The translations under genes were made by a program, and so were the position numbers. From Purshia tridentata (lineage: Eukaryota > Streptophyta > Magnoliopsida > Rosales > Rosaceae), in contig QANT01007432.1 in the NCBI GenBank assembly GCA_003254885.1, forward strand, positions 1 through 64,000: DNA of 64,000 nucleotides. Reading direction: 5' to 3'. Below, piece by piece: positions 1-11,868 of this stretch (within the stretch, counting starts at the first letter, position 1; each line of letters starts with the position of its first letter). Below the pieces are notes generated by a model that saw only the letters and a list, made by a program, of their open reading frames with translations, made no database searches and was not told where the DNA came from.

Positions 1-560
1 CACAAATAAGGGGTCTCCGATCCAAGGTTCAAAACCAACTAATTAAGTATTCAATAGATTATCAGAGTTGCGCTACAAAATTCACTAAGGAAATAAGATT
101 TACAAAGATAGCTAAGCGCCTACAATTTACAAAAGTTAACTAGTTGCTCGACATCTTTGGCTCGACCGTTCCACCGCTACAACTTGGGGGGGAAATTAAA
201 ACAACAATAAGGGATAAAACTAGTGAGATGACTCAGTGAGTGGACGAAGATACAAGTGTTTAAGCTTAAATTATAAGAATCTATTTATTATCTCAAACTA
301 CAAAAATAATTTGGCACTAAGACCTCACGTCTCTCTCTCTTTGAAATCCCCCAGTTTTAAAGCATTTCATAAAATCCACTAATAACTCTATGTAAATCAG
401 TATCTTAAAGTTCATTTTGCGATTTTCTGGAAAATCAATAAAACTAGTCAAGCTGACAAATGTCAAATCGGAACTGAAAGTTTATAGCCATTAAAAACTT
501 TTTTACGAAACTGATATAATACTAAAAACTCCCACCCAAACAGTTACTCACCGAACCTGC

Positions 561-690
561 CATACATGCGTAGGGCCCACAACCTGCCATACGCATGCAG
601 GGCCAATAATCCTGCCGTACATGTACAGAGCTATAGCCTTTCATACACATGCAGGGCCAATAGACTGCCATACGTACATGCAGGGTCACC
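561..690 (-). repeat. 27-bp palindromic tandem repeat in family-A LTR (5 units)
   Basis: Five imperfect ~27-bp units, each beginning near CCTGCC and ending near GCAGGGCC around a CATGCGTACG-like core. The same block occurs at the same LTR position in the other family-A copies. Confidence 0.75.
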
Positions 691-710
691 CCCAAAGGGC
701 AAGGCATCCC

Positions 711-750
711 GGCACACGGCCCAAAGCCTACATGTGTGTCGTGATAGGTC
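711..750 (-). other. Conserved LTR stem-loop (CGGCACAC / GTGTGTCG)
   Basis: An 8-bp stem with one G-U pair and a loop containing the sequence GGCCCAAAGCC. The equivalent stem-loop lies at 21137-21168 and 38393-38424 in family A and in divergent form near 28133 and 50975. Confidence 0.5.
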
Positions 751-2808
751 CCAAAGACCTATACAATCTGATAACCTGGAGAGATACTAAATAGGGTGGT
801 TTGAAACCATAAACTTCAGAAATTCTTTCCCATGACACAAATATTTAACATTTCCCAAATTTTAAAAACAATAACCAATGTTCATAAATATTCTTTAATT
901 ACCCAAACCACCAGTCATTCAAATCCACTATGCACAAATAAAACCACATACGCTAATTACGAAATCAAATCCTTTTTTCATGCCTTACATCTCAAACTAT
1001 GCTCAAAATAACAATAACATTTAAATCAAGATTTCACTAAAATATTTTCTAACCCAAAATCCAAGCCACAACCTTTAATTAAAAAAATCAAGAGACAAAT
1101 TAATTATAAAGTGAATAAAACAATTTATAAAGCAAGTGTCCACTTACAGAGATAGCCTAGCTTTGGTCTCCGACTGGATCGTCCCTAGACTTGGGAGTGT
1201 CGCCTAACATGAGAACGACAAGACGTTAGAATACTATTTAATTTAAGGTCGTAAAAATAAAAGTGCGCGTCCTACGTATTTCGCTCCACAATTCTATATT
1301 TAAATCACAAACCCACTTATTTTTCTTTCTCGACTCATAATACAATACCACTAACTCATTTTTATCTGGTAAATTTCCCCAAATACCTTCCACTACTACA
1401 TAACTCGACCAATGGTTGTTCAAATGTCGTTTCGAAATTCAATAGGTGTCCAATTTCACTCCAAAGTCACCATTCCCCCAATTTCTTCAACTAACCATTC
1501 TAAACACCAATTAATGGTTCCTAAGGGTGAAAATCTCTAATAATTGCAATTAACTCACCAAGATTACCTTAGATTTCTAAAAATCCCAAAATGGACATGC
1601 GCCCCAACTATGAAACTTCCAATTTCTTTGAAATTTCCAAAATTTCTCATTCCAATCTTTAATTATGTGTTCCTAATGATGGAAATTACCCAAAACACTT
1701 CACAATTCGTAATACATTCCAAAACTCACGCCAAACCCGGATTGAGCATGAGCCCCCAAAGTTCCAACTTCCAATTTCTTAAGAATTTCCATACTAAACC
1801 GAAATTAAAGAGTCCTAGGGGTGTAATTTATCTAAAATACCTCACAATTATACCCAAAACTTGAAATCCTAAGAGAAATTCGAAATGGCCTCAAATCCCC
1901 AAAATTCAATCTTCCACAATTACTCAAAATTGAACTACCAATTTAGGGGGAAAGAAAGCCCACAAGGAGAGGAGAAAAACCCACTTGAAATTGAGGTAAT
2001 CGGAGGCCGGAGCTAGCCGGAATCTGCGAGCAACAGGGGCGGCGAGCTGGGTGTTTTCTGGCGTGGTTTCTCGCTGGAAAGAGGCTGGCCGCCGTGGGGG
2101 AGCTCAGGGAAGGATGGTCGGCAGTTGGGGAGTGATTCTCGACCAATCCCGTCGTCTAGTGTCGCCTAAGTTGGGTCAAGCTCGGTGGCAGCAGCACACT
2201 CGCACGCAGGGAGGAGGAAGATAGCTCGGGAGAGAGAAGAGAGAGGGTTGGGGGTAGCGGGAGGAGGGGCTGGAGTCGTTGGTCGGCCGCTGGGGACGTT
2301 GCCGGTGGGTCTGGGTGGCCAGAAAAGGCTGGGTGGTCACGCACAGGAGGAGAGGGAGGAGAGAAATTCACGGGCTGGGGGGTGCTGCTGCGCGTGGGGA
2401 AGGAGAGGGAAGAGAAATAGAGAGAGAGGAAGGTTTCAGAAATTTCTGGAATATTAAATGCCACTTCATCATAATTACAATATGCCCCTCACTTTAAACT
2501 TTCGTATTTCTCAAACCGTAACTCCAAACGACGCATTCTATGTGTCTATGAACTCTTGGAGTCGAGCTCTAAGCAAACATTTCAAAGTCAAATCTAAAAT
2601 CTGAGCAATTTAAAAAGTCAACCTTTGGGTCTCTTATCACGTTCCTAACTTTCTAACTGTAGCTCTAAACAACCCATGCCGCATGTCGACAAACCCGTGA
2701 GCTTGTGGCCTTCCTAACGGACCTAAGGTCAAAACTAAAATCCCACTCGAAACAAAAGTCAACTTTGGGCCTCATTTAAAAATTACTTAAAAGGTAAGGG
2801 TCGTTATA

Positions 2809-5800
2809 GTGGTTCTCCAGGGCTAGCACGCTAATTGAGAAATTAGAAAGTGCTACCCATGCCTTTTTTGCCAACCGAGCACGTTTTGGTGCAATTTGGA
2901 TGAAATTAGACTGGGTATGTACCGAAATGATGTTTTCTTCCTCTCTAAACACGAAATGTGCTTCTTTAAGGCTAGAACGTTAATCCAAGCATGAGAAAGT
3001 GTTTCCCCATGTCTTTCTTGCCAACCAATAGTGTTTTGGTGCAACGTTAAACAAATTGTACTCAGTGTGCACCGAAATGAGGTTTTCGTGCATTCTTAAC
3101 ACCTAAAGTGGTTCTTTATGGGTAGCACCCTAATTGAAACATGAGAAAGTGCTTCTCCATTTCTTTCATGTCAACCGAGCATGTTTTGGTCCAACTTTAA
3201 CCGAATTGGACTTATTGTGTGCCGAAATGACGTATTCCTGCCTTTTTAACACCTAAAGTGGTTCTTTAGGGCTAGAATGCTAATCCAAATATGAGAAAGT
3301 GCTTCCCCATGTCTTTCTTATCGATCGAGCACGTATGGTCAAACTTTAACTAAATTGTACTCAGAGTGCACTAAAATGATGTTTTTGTGCATTCTAAACA
3401 CCTAAAGTGGTTCTTTTGGTCAAGAACGCAAATCGAGTCATGAGAAAGTGTTTCCCCGTGTCTTTCTTATTGACCAGGCAAGTTTTGCTGCTAGTTGGAC
3501 GAAGTTACACTGAGTATGTACCGAAATGAAGTTTTCGTTCCTTCGTAAAATGAAGTGTGCCTCTTAGGGGCTAAAAAACTAATTCAAAAATGATAAAGTC
3601 CTTCTCCATGCCTTCTTGCAAATCAAGTAGGTTTTGGTGCAACTTTAACCAAATTTGACTTAGTATGCACTAAAATGACGTTTTCGTGCATTCTTAAGAC
3701 ATAAAGTAGTTTTCTAGGGCTAGTACGCAAATCGAGATATGAGAAAGTGCTTCCTCAAGTCTTTTTTGCCAACTGGGTAAGTTTTGGTGCAATTTGGATG
3801 AAATTAGACTGAGTATGCACCGAAATGATGTTTTCTTCCCATCTAAACACTAAATGTGCTTCTTTAGGGCTAGAACGCTAATCGAGACATAAAAAAGTGG
3901 TTCCCCATGCCTTTCTTGCCAACCGAGCATGTTTTGGTGAAACTTTAACGAAATTTGACTTAGTGTACACTGAAATGACGTTTTTGTTCATTCTTAAAGC
4001 ATAAAGTGGTTCTCTAGGGCCAGCACACTAATCGAGATATGGAAAAAGTGCTAGCCTATGCCTTTTTTGCCAATCGGGCACATTTTGGAGCAATTTAAAT
4101 GAAATTAGACTAAGTATATACCAAAATGATGTTTTCTTCCCATCTAAACACGAAATGTGCTTCTTTAGGGCTCGAACGCTAATCCAAGCATGAAAAAGTG
4201 CTTCCCCATGTCTTTCTTGCCAACCAATAGTGTTTTGGTGCAACCTTAACCAAATTGAACTCAGTGTGCACCGAAATGAGGTTGTCGTGCATTCTTAACA
4301 CCTAAAGTGGTTCTTTACGGGTAGCATGCTAATCGAGACATGAGAAAGTGCTTCCCCATCTGTTTCATGTCAACCAAGCACGTTTTGGTCCAATTTCAAC
4401 TGAATTGGACCTAGTGTGCACCGAAATGACGTATTCCTACATTCTCAACACCTAAAGTGGTTCTTTAAGGCTAGAACGCTAATCCAAACAGGAGCAAGTG
4501 CTTCCCTATGTCTTTCATGTCAATCGAGCACATTTTTGTCCAACTTCAATTGAATTGGACTCTGTGTACACCGAAATGACATTTTCGTGTATTCTGAACA
4601 CTTAAAGTGGTTCTTCTGGTCAAGAACACTAATCGAGACAGGAGAAAGTGCTTCCCTGTGTCTTTCTTCCCAACCAGGCAAGTTTTCGTGCCAGTTGGAT
4701 AAAGTTACACTGAATATGCACCGAAATGAAGTTTTTGTTCCTTCTTAACACAAAATGTGCTTCTTGCGGATTAGAAAACTAATTTAAGGATGAGAAAGTG
4801 CTTCTCCAAGTCTTTCTTGCCAACTGAGCACGTTTTGGTACAACTTTAACCAAATTTGACTTAGTGTACACTGAAACGACGTTTTCGTGCATTCTTAATA
4901 CATAAAGTTGTTCCCTAGGGCTAGCACACTAATCGAGACATGAGAAAGTGCTTCCTCATGCCCTTTTTGCCAACCGGGCACGTTTTGGTGCAATTTGAAT
5001 GCAATTAGACTGAGTATGCACCGGAATGATGTTTTCTTCCCATCTAAACATGAAATGTGCTTCTTTAGGGCTAGACCACTAATTGAGACATGAGAATGTG
5101 GTTCCCCATGTTTTTCTTGCCAACCGAGCACATTTTAGTGCAACTTTAACCAAATTTGACTTAGTCTGCACTGAAATGATGTTTTCGTGTATTCTTAACA
5201 CCTATAGTGGTTCTTTTCGTCAAGAACGCTAATTGAGACATAAGAAAGTGCTTCGCCATGTCTTTCTTCCCAACCGGACACGTTTTGGTGCCAGTTGGAC
5301 GAAGTTACACTTAGTATGCACCGAAATTAAGTTTTCGTTACATCTTAACACAAAATGTGCTTCTTGCAGACTTGAAAACTAATTCAAGAATAAGAAAGTG
5401 CTTCTCCACGTCTTTCTTGCCAACCGAACACGTTTTGGTGTAACTTTAACCAAATTTGACTTGGCGTGCACTGAATGACATTTTCTAGGGCTAGCACGTA
5501 AATCGAGATATAAGAAAGTGCTTCCCATACCTTTTGTGCCAATTGGGCACGTTTTGGTGCAATTTGGATGAAATTAGACTTAGTATGCTTCGAAATGATA
5601 TTTTCTTCCCATTTAAACATGAAATGTGCTTCTTTAGAGCTCGGATGCTAATCCAAGCATGAGAAAGCGCTTCTCCACGTCTTTCTTGCCAACCAATAAT
5701 GTTTTGGTGCAACTTAAGCCAAATCGTACCGAGCGTGCACCGAAACGACGTTTTCGTTCCTTCTTAACGCATAAAGTGGTTCCTGAGGGCTAGCACACTA

Positions 5801-8800
5801 ATCAAGACAATAGAGAGTGCTTCCTCATCCTTTCTTGCCAACCGGCCACCTTTTGGTGCAACTTTGACCAAATTGGACTGAGCATGCACCGAAAAGACAC
5901 TTTTGTTCCATCCTAACACGAAATGTGCTTCCTTTAGGCTTAGAATGCTAATCCAAGCATGAGAAAGTGCGTCCCCATGTCTTTCTTGCCAACTGAGCAC
6001 GTTTTGTTGCTATCTTAGCCAAATTTGACCTTCAGTGTGCACCGAAATCACGTACTCGTGCATTCTTAGCACCTAAAGTAGTTCAGTTGAGCCAGAACGC
6101 TAATCCACACACGAGAAAGTGGTTCCCATGTGTTTCTGGTCAACCGAGCACGTTTTGGTGTAACTTTAACCAAATTGGACTCAGTGCACACCGAAATGAC
6201 CATTTCGTGCATTCTTAAGACCTAAAGTGGTTCTTTTTGGACGAATTTGGACTAAGTGTGCAGCGAAATGATGTGTTTGTGCATTCTTAACACCTAAAGT
6301 GTCTCCTTAGGGTAAGCACGCAAATCGAGACATGAGAAAGTGCTTCCTCACGTCTTTCTTGCCAACCGGGCACGTTTTGTTGCAATTTATACAAAAGCAT
6401 GTACCGAAATGACCTTTGAGTTCCTTCTTAACACGAAGTGTGCTTCTTGAGGGCTAGAACGTTAATCCAAGTACGAGAACGTGCTTCTTGCCAACGGAGC
6501 ACGTTTTGGCGCACTTTAACCAAATTGTGCGCGGTGTGCACCGAAATGACGCTCCATGCATTCTTAACACCTAAAGTGGTTCATTTGGGCTAGAACGCTA
6601 ATCCAAACAAGAGAAAGTGCCTCCTCATGTATTTATTGCCAATCGGGTGCATTTTGGTGCAATTGAAACGAAACTAGATCGAGTATGCACCGAAATGATG
6701 TTTTCGTGCGTGCTTACCCAAAAAAGGTGCTTCTTGAGGGCTAGAACGTTAATCCAAGCACGAGAACGTGCTTCTTGCCAACCGAGCACGTTTTCGTGCA
6801 ACTTTAACCAAATTGTGCGCAGTGTGCACCGAAATGACGCTCCATGCATTCTTAACACTTGAAGTGGTTCAATTGGGCTAGAGCGCTAATCCAAACAAGA
6901 GAAAGTGCCTCCTCATGTATTTATTGCCAACCGGGTACATTTTGGTGCAATTGAAACGAAACTAGATTGAGTATGCACCAAAATGATGTTTACGTGCGTA
7001 CTTACCCACAAAAGATGCTTGTTGAGGGCTAGAACGCTAAGCCAAGCATGAGAAAGTGCTTCCCCATATCTTTCTTGCCAACTGGGCACGTTTTGGCGCA
7101 AATTGGACGAAGTTTGGCTGAGCACGCACCGAAGTGAAGTTTCCATTACTTATAAACACGAAATGTGCTTCTCTAAGGCTAATATGCTAATCCAAGCGTG
7201 AGACAGCGCTTCCCCATGACTTTCTTGCCAACCGATAACGTTTTGGTGTAACTTGAACCAAATCGTACCGAGTGTGCACATTAGAGAGTGCTAAGGGCTA
7301 GAACGCTAATCGAAACATTAGAGAGTGCTTCCTCATCCCTTTCTTGCCAACTGGGCATGTTTTGGTGCAACTTTGACCAAGTTGGACTGAGTATGCACCG
7401 AAAAGACACTTTTGTTCCATCCTAACACGAAATGTGCTTCTTTTAGGCTTAGAACGCTAACCCAAGCATGAGAAAGTAGCCAACCGAGCACGTTTTCTTG
7501 CTACGCTAGCCAAATTTGACCTTCAGTGTGCACCGAAACCATGTACTCGTGCATTCTTAGCACCTAAATGAGTTCATTTGGGCCAGAACGCTAATCCACA
7601 CACGAGAAAGTGGTTCCCATTTGTTTCTTGTCAACCGAGCACGTTTTGGGGCAACTTTAACCGAATTGGACTAAGTGCGCACGGAAATGACGTATTCATA
7701 CACTCTCAGCGCCCAAAGTTGTTCTTTTGGGCATGCACGGTAATCGAGACATGAGAAAGTGCTTCCCCACGTTTTTGTTGCCAACCGAGAACGTTCTGGT
7801 GTAACTTCAATCAAATTGGACTCAGTGCTCACCGAACTGACCTTTTCGTGCATTCTTAAGACCAAGAGCATCGTGTATTCTTAACACCTAAAGTGGTTCC
7901 TTTGGGCTAGCACACAAATCGAGACATGAGAAAGCGCTTCCTCATGTCTTTCTTGCCAACCACGCACATTTTGTTGCAATTTAGACGAAAGCAAGCACCG
8001 AAATGAGCTTTGAGTTCATTCTTGACACGAAGTGTGCTTCTTGAGGGCTAGAACGTTAATCCAAGCACGAGAACGTGCTTCAAGCCAACCGAGCACGTTT
8101 TGGTGCAACTTCAACCAAATTGTGCGCTGTGTGCACCAAAATGACGCTCCATGCATTCTTAACACCTAAAGTGGTTCATTTGGGCTAGAACGCTAATCCA
8201 AACAAGAGAAAGTGCCTCCTCATGTCTTTATTGCCAACCGGGTACATTTTGGTGCAATTGAAACGAAACTAGATTGAGTATGCACCGAAACAACGTTTTC
8301 GTTCCTTCTTCACACCTAAAGTGGTTCCTGAGGGCTAGAGAGTGCTAATCGAGACAATAGAGAGTGCTTCCTCTTCCCTTTCTTGCCAACCGAGCACGTT
8401 TTGGTGCAACTTTGACCAAGTTGGACTGAGTACACACCGAAAAGACACTTTTGTTCCATCCTAACAAGAAATGTGCTTCTTTTAGGCTTAGAACGCTAAT
8501 CCAAGCTTGAGAAAGTGCATTCCTATGTCTTTCTTGCCAACTGAGTACGTTTTGTTGCTACGTTAGCCAAATTTGACCTTCAGTGTGCACCGAAACCACG
8601 TGGTCGTGCATTCTTAGCAGCTAAAATAGTTCATTTGGGCTAGAACGCTAATCAACACACGAGAAAGTGGTTCCCATGTGTTTCTTGTCAACCGAGCACG
8701 TTTTGGTGTAAGTTGAACCAAATTGAACTCAGTGCACACCGAAATGACCATTTCGTGCATTCTTAAGACCTAAAGTGGTTCTTTTTGGACGAATTATTTG

Positions 8801-9612
8801 GACTGAGTGTGCACCGAAATGATGTCTTCGTGCATTCTTAACACCTAAAGTTGCTCCTTAGGGCGAGCACGCAAATCGAGACCTGAGAAAGTGCTTCCTC
8901 ACGTCTTTCTTGCCAACCGAGCACGTTTTGTTACAATTTATACGAAAGCATGCACCGAAATGACCTTTGAGTTAATTTTTAACACGAAGAGTGCTTCTTG
9001 AGGGCTAGAACGTTAATCCAAGCATGAGAACGTGCTTCTTGCCAACATAGCATGTTTTGGCGCAACTTTAACCAAATTCTGCACGGTGTGCACCGAAATG
9101 ACGCTCCATGTATTTTTAACACCTAAAGTGGTTCATTTAGGCTAGAACGCTAATCCAAACAAGAGAAAGTGCCTCCTCATGTCTTTATTGCAAACCAGGT
9201 ACATTTTGGTGTAATTGAAACGAAACTAGATTGAGTATGCACCGAAATGATGTTTTCGTGCGTTCTTACCCAAAAAAGGTGCTTCTTGAGGACTAGAACG
9301 CTAATCCAAGCATGAAAAAGTGCTTCCCCATATCTTTCTAACCAACTGGGCACGTTTTGATGCAAATTGGACGAAGTTGGACTGAGCAGGCACCGAAGTG
9401 ATGTTTTCGTTACTTCTAAATACGAAATGTGCTTCTTTAGGGCTAGGATGCTAATCCAAGCATGAGAAAACGCTTCCCCATGTCTTTCTTGGCAACCCAT
9501 AACGTTTTGGTGCAACTTGAACCAAATCGTACCGAGCGTGCACCGAAACGACGTTTTCGTTCCTTCTTAACACCTAAAGTGGTTCCTGAGGGCTAGTACG
9601 CTAATCGAGACA
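2809..9612. repeat. ~150-bp tandem satellite array, left part (about 45 monomers)
   Basis: Monomers recur about every 147-151 bp, for example GGCTAG starts near 2821, 2968, 3120 and 3268. The consensus order is CTAAAGTGGTTC, then GGCTAGAACGCTAATC, GAGAAAGTGCTTCCCCATG, TTTCTTGCCAACCGAGCACG, TTTTGGTGCAACTTTAACC, GTGTGCACCGAAATGACG and TTCTTAACAC. Monomers diverge by roughly 10-25 percent by eye and several variant types recur in order, giving a higher-order pattern. No convincing gene lies in the array. The minus strand often stays open for 60-110 codons because the monomer is a multiple of three. Confidence 0.9.
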
Positions 9613-9632
9613 CAGTACTACAAAAGCATTGA

Positions 9633-9659
9633 TATACATCAGTGTCAGACTGATGTATA
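9633..9659. other. Subterminal hairpin of CACTA-1
   Basis: Perfect 11-bp inverted repeat TATACATCAGT / ACTGATGTATA around a 5-base loop, 20 bp inside the left terminus. The left terminus is the 3' end relative to the element's genes. No equivalent hairpin is seen at the other end. Confidence 0.75.
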
Positions 9660-10736
9660 ATCATCTTTTCAACCGATGTCTCCAGGGGCGATGTTAAATG
9701 TACTATTTTTAGACATCAGTTATTGTACGATGTCTACCATAAGGATTATCATCATATTTCTTTTTAATCCGATATTAAAGATAGACCAAATACATCGGAT
9801 TATTTTGCATCAGATGAGTAAAGTAAGTGAAACACATATCTTAGACATCTAGGTCATCATATATTATGAGAGACCTGTTATGAAAGCCTATGTTATACAT
9901 CAGTTTATAAGTTTTTTTAGATATAGTATAGTCAAGTAATTCAAGTATATATATCGAGTTAGTTTTTGTAACCGATGTAATAAGTAGGTAACATATCTAA
10001 TTTTCCCATATTTTAGATGAGAAATATGCGTTTTTTTCTTACTTTAACGTCGCACTGAGTACGTTTAGACATCAGTTTAGATATGCAACTGATACGAACA
10101 TTTTCTATAGTATCAGTTGTTATAAAAAATAGGATATATTTTATCTCTGCAATTACGGTTTTTTGCATTGACTGATATCTTTAAATTTGTTCTAACCAAA
10201 AAAATGATTTAAAATGTGCTATATACATTAGTTTTTTTACATTGGACAAGTGATATAATTGGTAAAGGTATTTAAGTACCCAAACTAAAACCTGCTAGAA
10301 ATTTCAAAAGATCCAAATGCTTTGAATAAGTTATAAATTCTCTTTTCTCATATATGTCATCATCCATACATTATCAAATAAAAGTACTTAGTCATCATCC
10401 ACCCAAAAGAGATTACACAATTTAAATTATAATAAGCTAGAACATCTACTTAAGCAAGCTACCCTATTTTCTTCTTTTCATGCACTTGGTTTTCAAAATC
10501 TACCAAAATTTACAGAGTATAGGCATGGTAGCAGTATGCAAGTCTAATCCCCATGTTCCTTCACAAAAAAAATGACATTGCAGAAGCACTTCCTTAAAAA
10601 TCTAGCAGCAACAGCAACACTTCCTCAAACAATCTGCAATTTGCCTTTATAAAAAAAAGGGCATGGTAGCTCTAGCTATATTGATCTAAACAAAATATCA
10701 GCAAAATATCAAAGGACAAAATACCAACGTGCATGT
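9660..10736. other. CACTA-1 gene-3' subterminal and AT-rich non-coding DNA
   Basis: AT-rich sequence with scattered ATCAGTTT, CGATGT and GATATC motifs up to about 10260, the usual subterminal repeat character of CACTA elements. From 10260 to 10736 I see no repeat or coding signal. Confidence 0.6.
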
Positions 10737-11857
10737 CTAAATATAATTCAAGTTCACAAAGTCCCCCCACTCAACTCGAACCTCATCAATCTGCTCTTCA
10801 CTATAACTGGATCGCTTGGTCTTCTCTTTAGTGAACTGGAATGACAATTAATAAATTACATATGTATCAACTAATTCATTAATTGATCCAAAATAAAGGC
10901 AACCAAGCAAACCAAACAGCAAAGAATAGAATTAATTTTTGGGCATTTTTCCTTAAGGATCTTTACAAAACAAAGGTGTAAGTAATTACAACCACCATTT
11001 TTAAGGACCACTTTAATGAAACCTGGACTTGTCTTTAAATTCATCATCATAATTGCATAAAGACCTTGCAGTTTGCATGTTAACCTAATTAAACAGCCAC
11101 CATTTGGACTCTAACAGGAATTCTGAAAATTTTGTTTGCATTTTAACCTAACCAGCCACAATTTTGCAATTGCATAAGTAATCTGAAGTTATAGAACACC
11201 TTAATAGTCAATTGGATTTGTACCTTTGACTCAAACGCCAAGTTTGGATCCTCAATAATCTCTTTCATGTATTGCATCACATAATACCCACATTCCACGC
11301 CACCTGGTTGTTTTGGACTCTACGCAACAGCACCAAAACCACAAACAAATAGTTATTATGCAATTGTGGTCCTAGTTAGCATGCCATAAATCACTTTGGC
11401 CTAAAACTTAAGTAATAGATGCAATACGCATAGCAAGATGCCTCCATTGGGGTGTTTTTCGACTTTTCGTACCTGTGATTCCATTAAATTGTCTAAATGC
11501 ACTAAGTCACAAATAAGATAAAATTAAGTTAGTCACAAATACTATCAGATTGTATATTATGTAGCTTGACCCATTTAAACAAAAACCACTTACGTGTTGA
11601 CTACATCCATCCATTCTCGGTCCAATGTGTGTTTTGGCAACGGGTCCATGCTATAGACAATGTCCTTGTCTTCGTTAATCAATGTTAAAATCCAGTGGGC
11701 GTTGCAAAATGAAAAAAATGAGTATGTGATAAAAAAAAACCCTTAGAAGCAGCTGATTACACTTGTAAATAACTTTACCCAGAATTATATAAGGCACCAA
11801 AAACAACCTATCACATTTCCCTTGCTGAAATCGACCTGCTAAGTAGGTCGATCTTCC
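10737..11857 (-). pseudogene. ULP1-like cysteine peptidase (C48) domain, broken, CACTA-1
   Basis: Exon-like blocks on the minus strand, in transcription order. About 11857-11779 reads CDRLFLVPY before a GTAAAG donor. 11705-11594 contains HWILTLIN and SMDPLPK, the catalytic His and Asp contexts. A weak block near 11500-11460 reads KSRKTPQWRHL. 11319-11224 (AG acceptor, GT donor, 32 codons) reads PKQPGGVECGYYVMQYM, with the catalytic Cys in ECGYY. 10835-10737 (99 bp, phase 0) ends QIDEVRVEWGDFVNL before a stop. The order H-D-C matches the C48/ULP1 fold, a SUMO-protease relative often carried by plant transposons. The N-terminal part is missing, and the acceptor before the HW block lacks AG. I infer remnants of the element's second coding unit. 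Confidence 0.7.
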
Positions 11858-11868
11858 CTCTAAGTTCC

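Larger units (their letters stand above)
1..2808 (-). mobile_element. LTR of Ty3/gypsy family A, minus strand, cut by window edge
   Basis: The right end reads, on the minus strand, TATAACGACCCTTACC, matching the family-A LTR start TGTAACGACCCGTACC seen at 27028. Leftward it follows the same order as the intact 5' LTR at 19465-21995: pyrimidine-rich leader-like block (about 1950-2450), AT-rich middle, the stem-loop and 27-bp tandem block (560-760), then the segment containing the revcomp of GAGACCC near base 10. By alignment about 160 bp of the LTR lie beyond the window, so it could be a solo LTR or one LTR of a full element. It abuts the satellite directly at 2809. Short open frames here are fortuitous. 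Confidence 0.8.

Noticed and set aside
2156-2497. Pro/Ser- and Gly/Arg-rich frames on both strands
   Set aside because: Same GC-rich leader part of an A-type LTR; composition-driven frames.
2809-9612. CRISPR-like or gene-family interpretation of the periodic repeats
   Set aside because: Monomers are ~150 bp, contiguous and diverged, with no short identical repeats separated by unique spacers; the setting is a plant genome.
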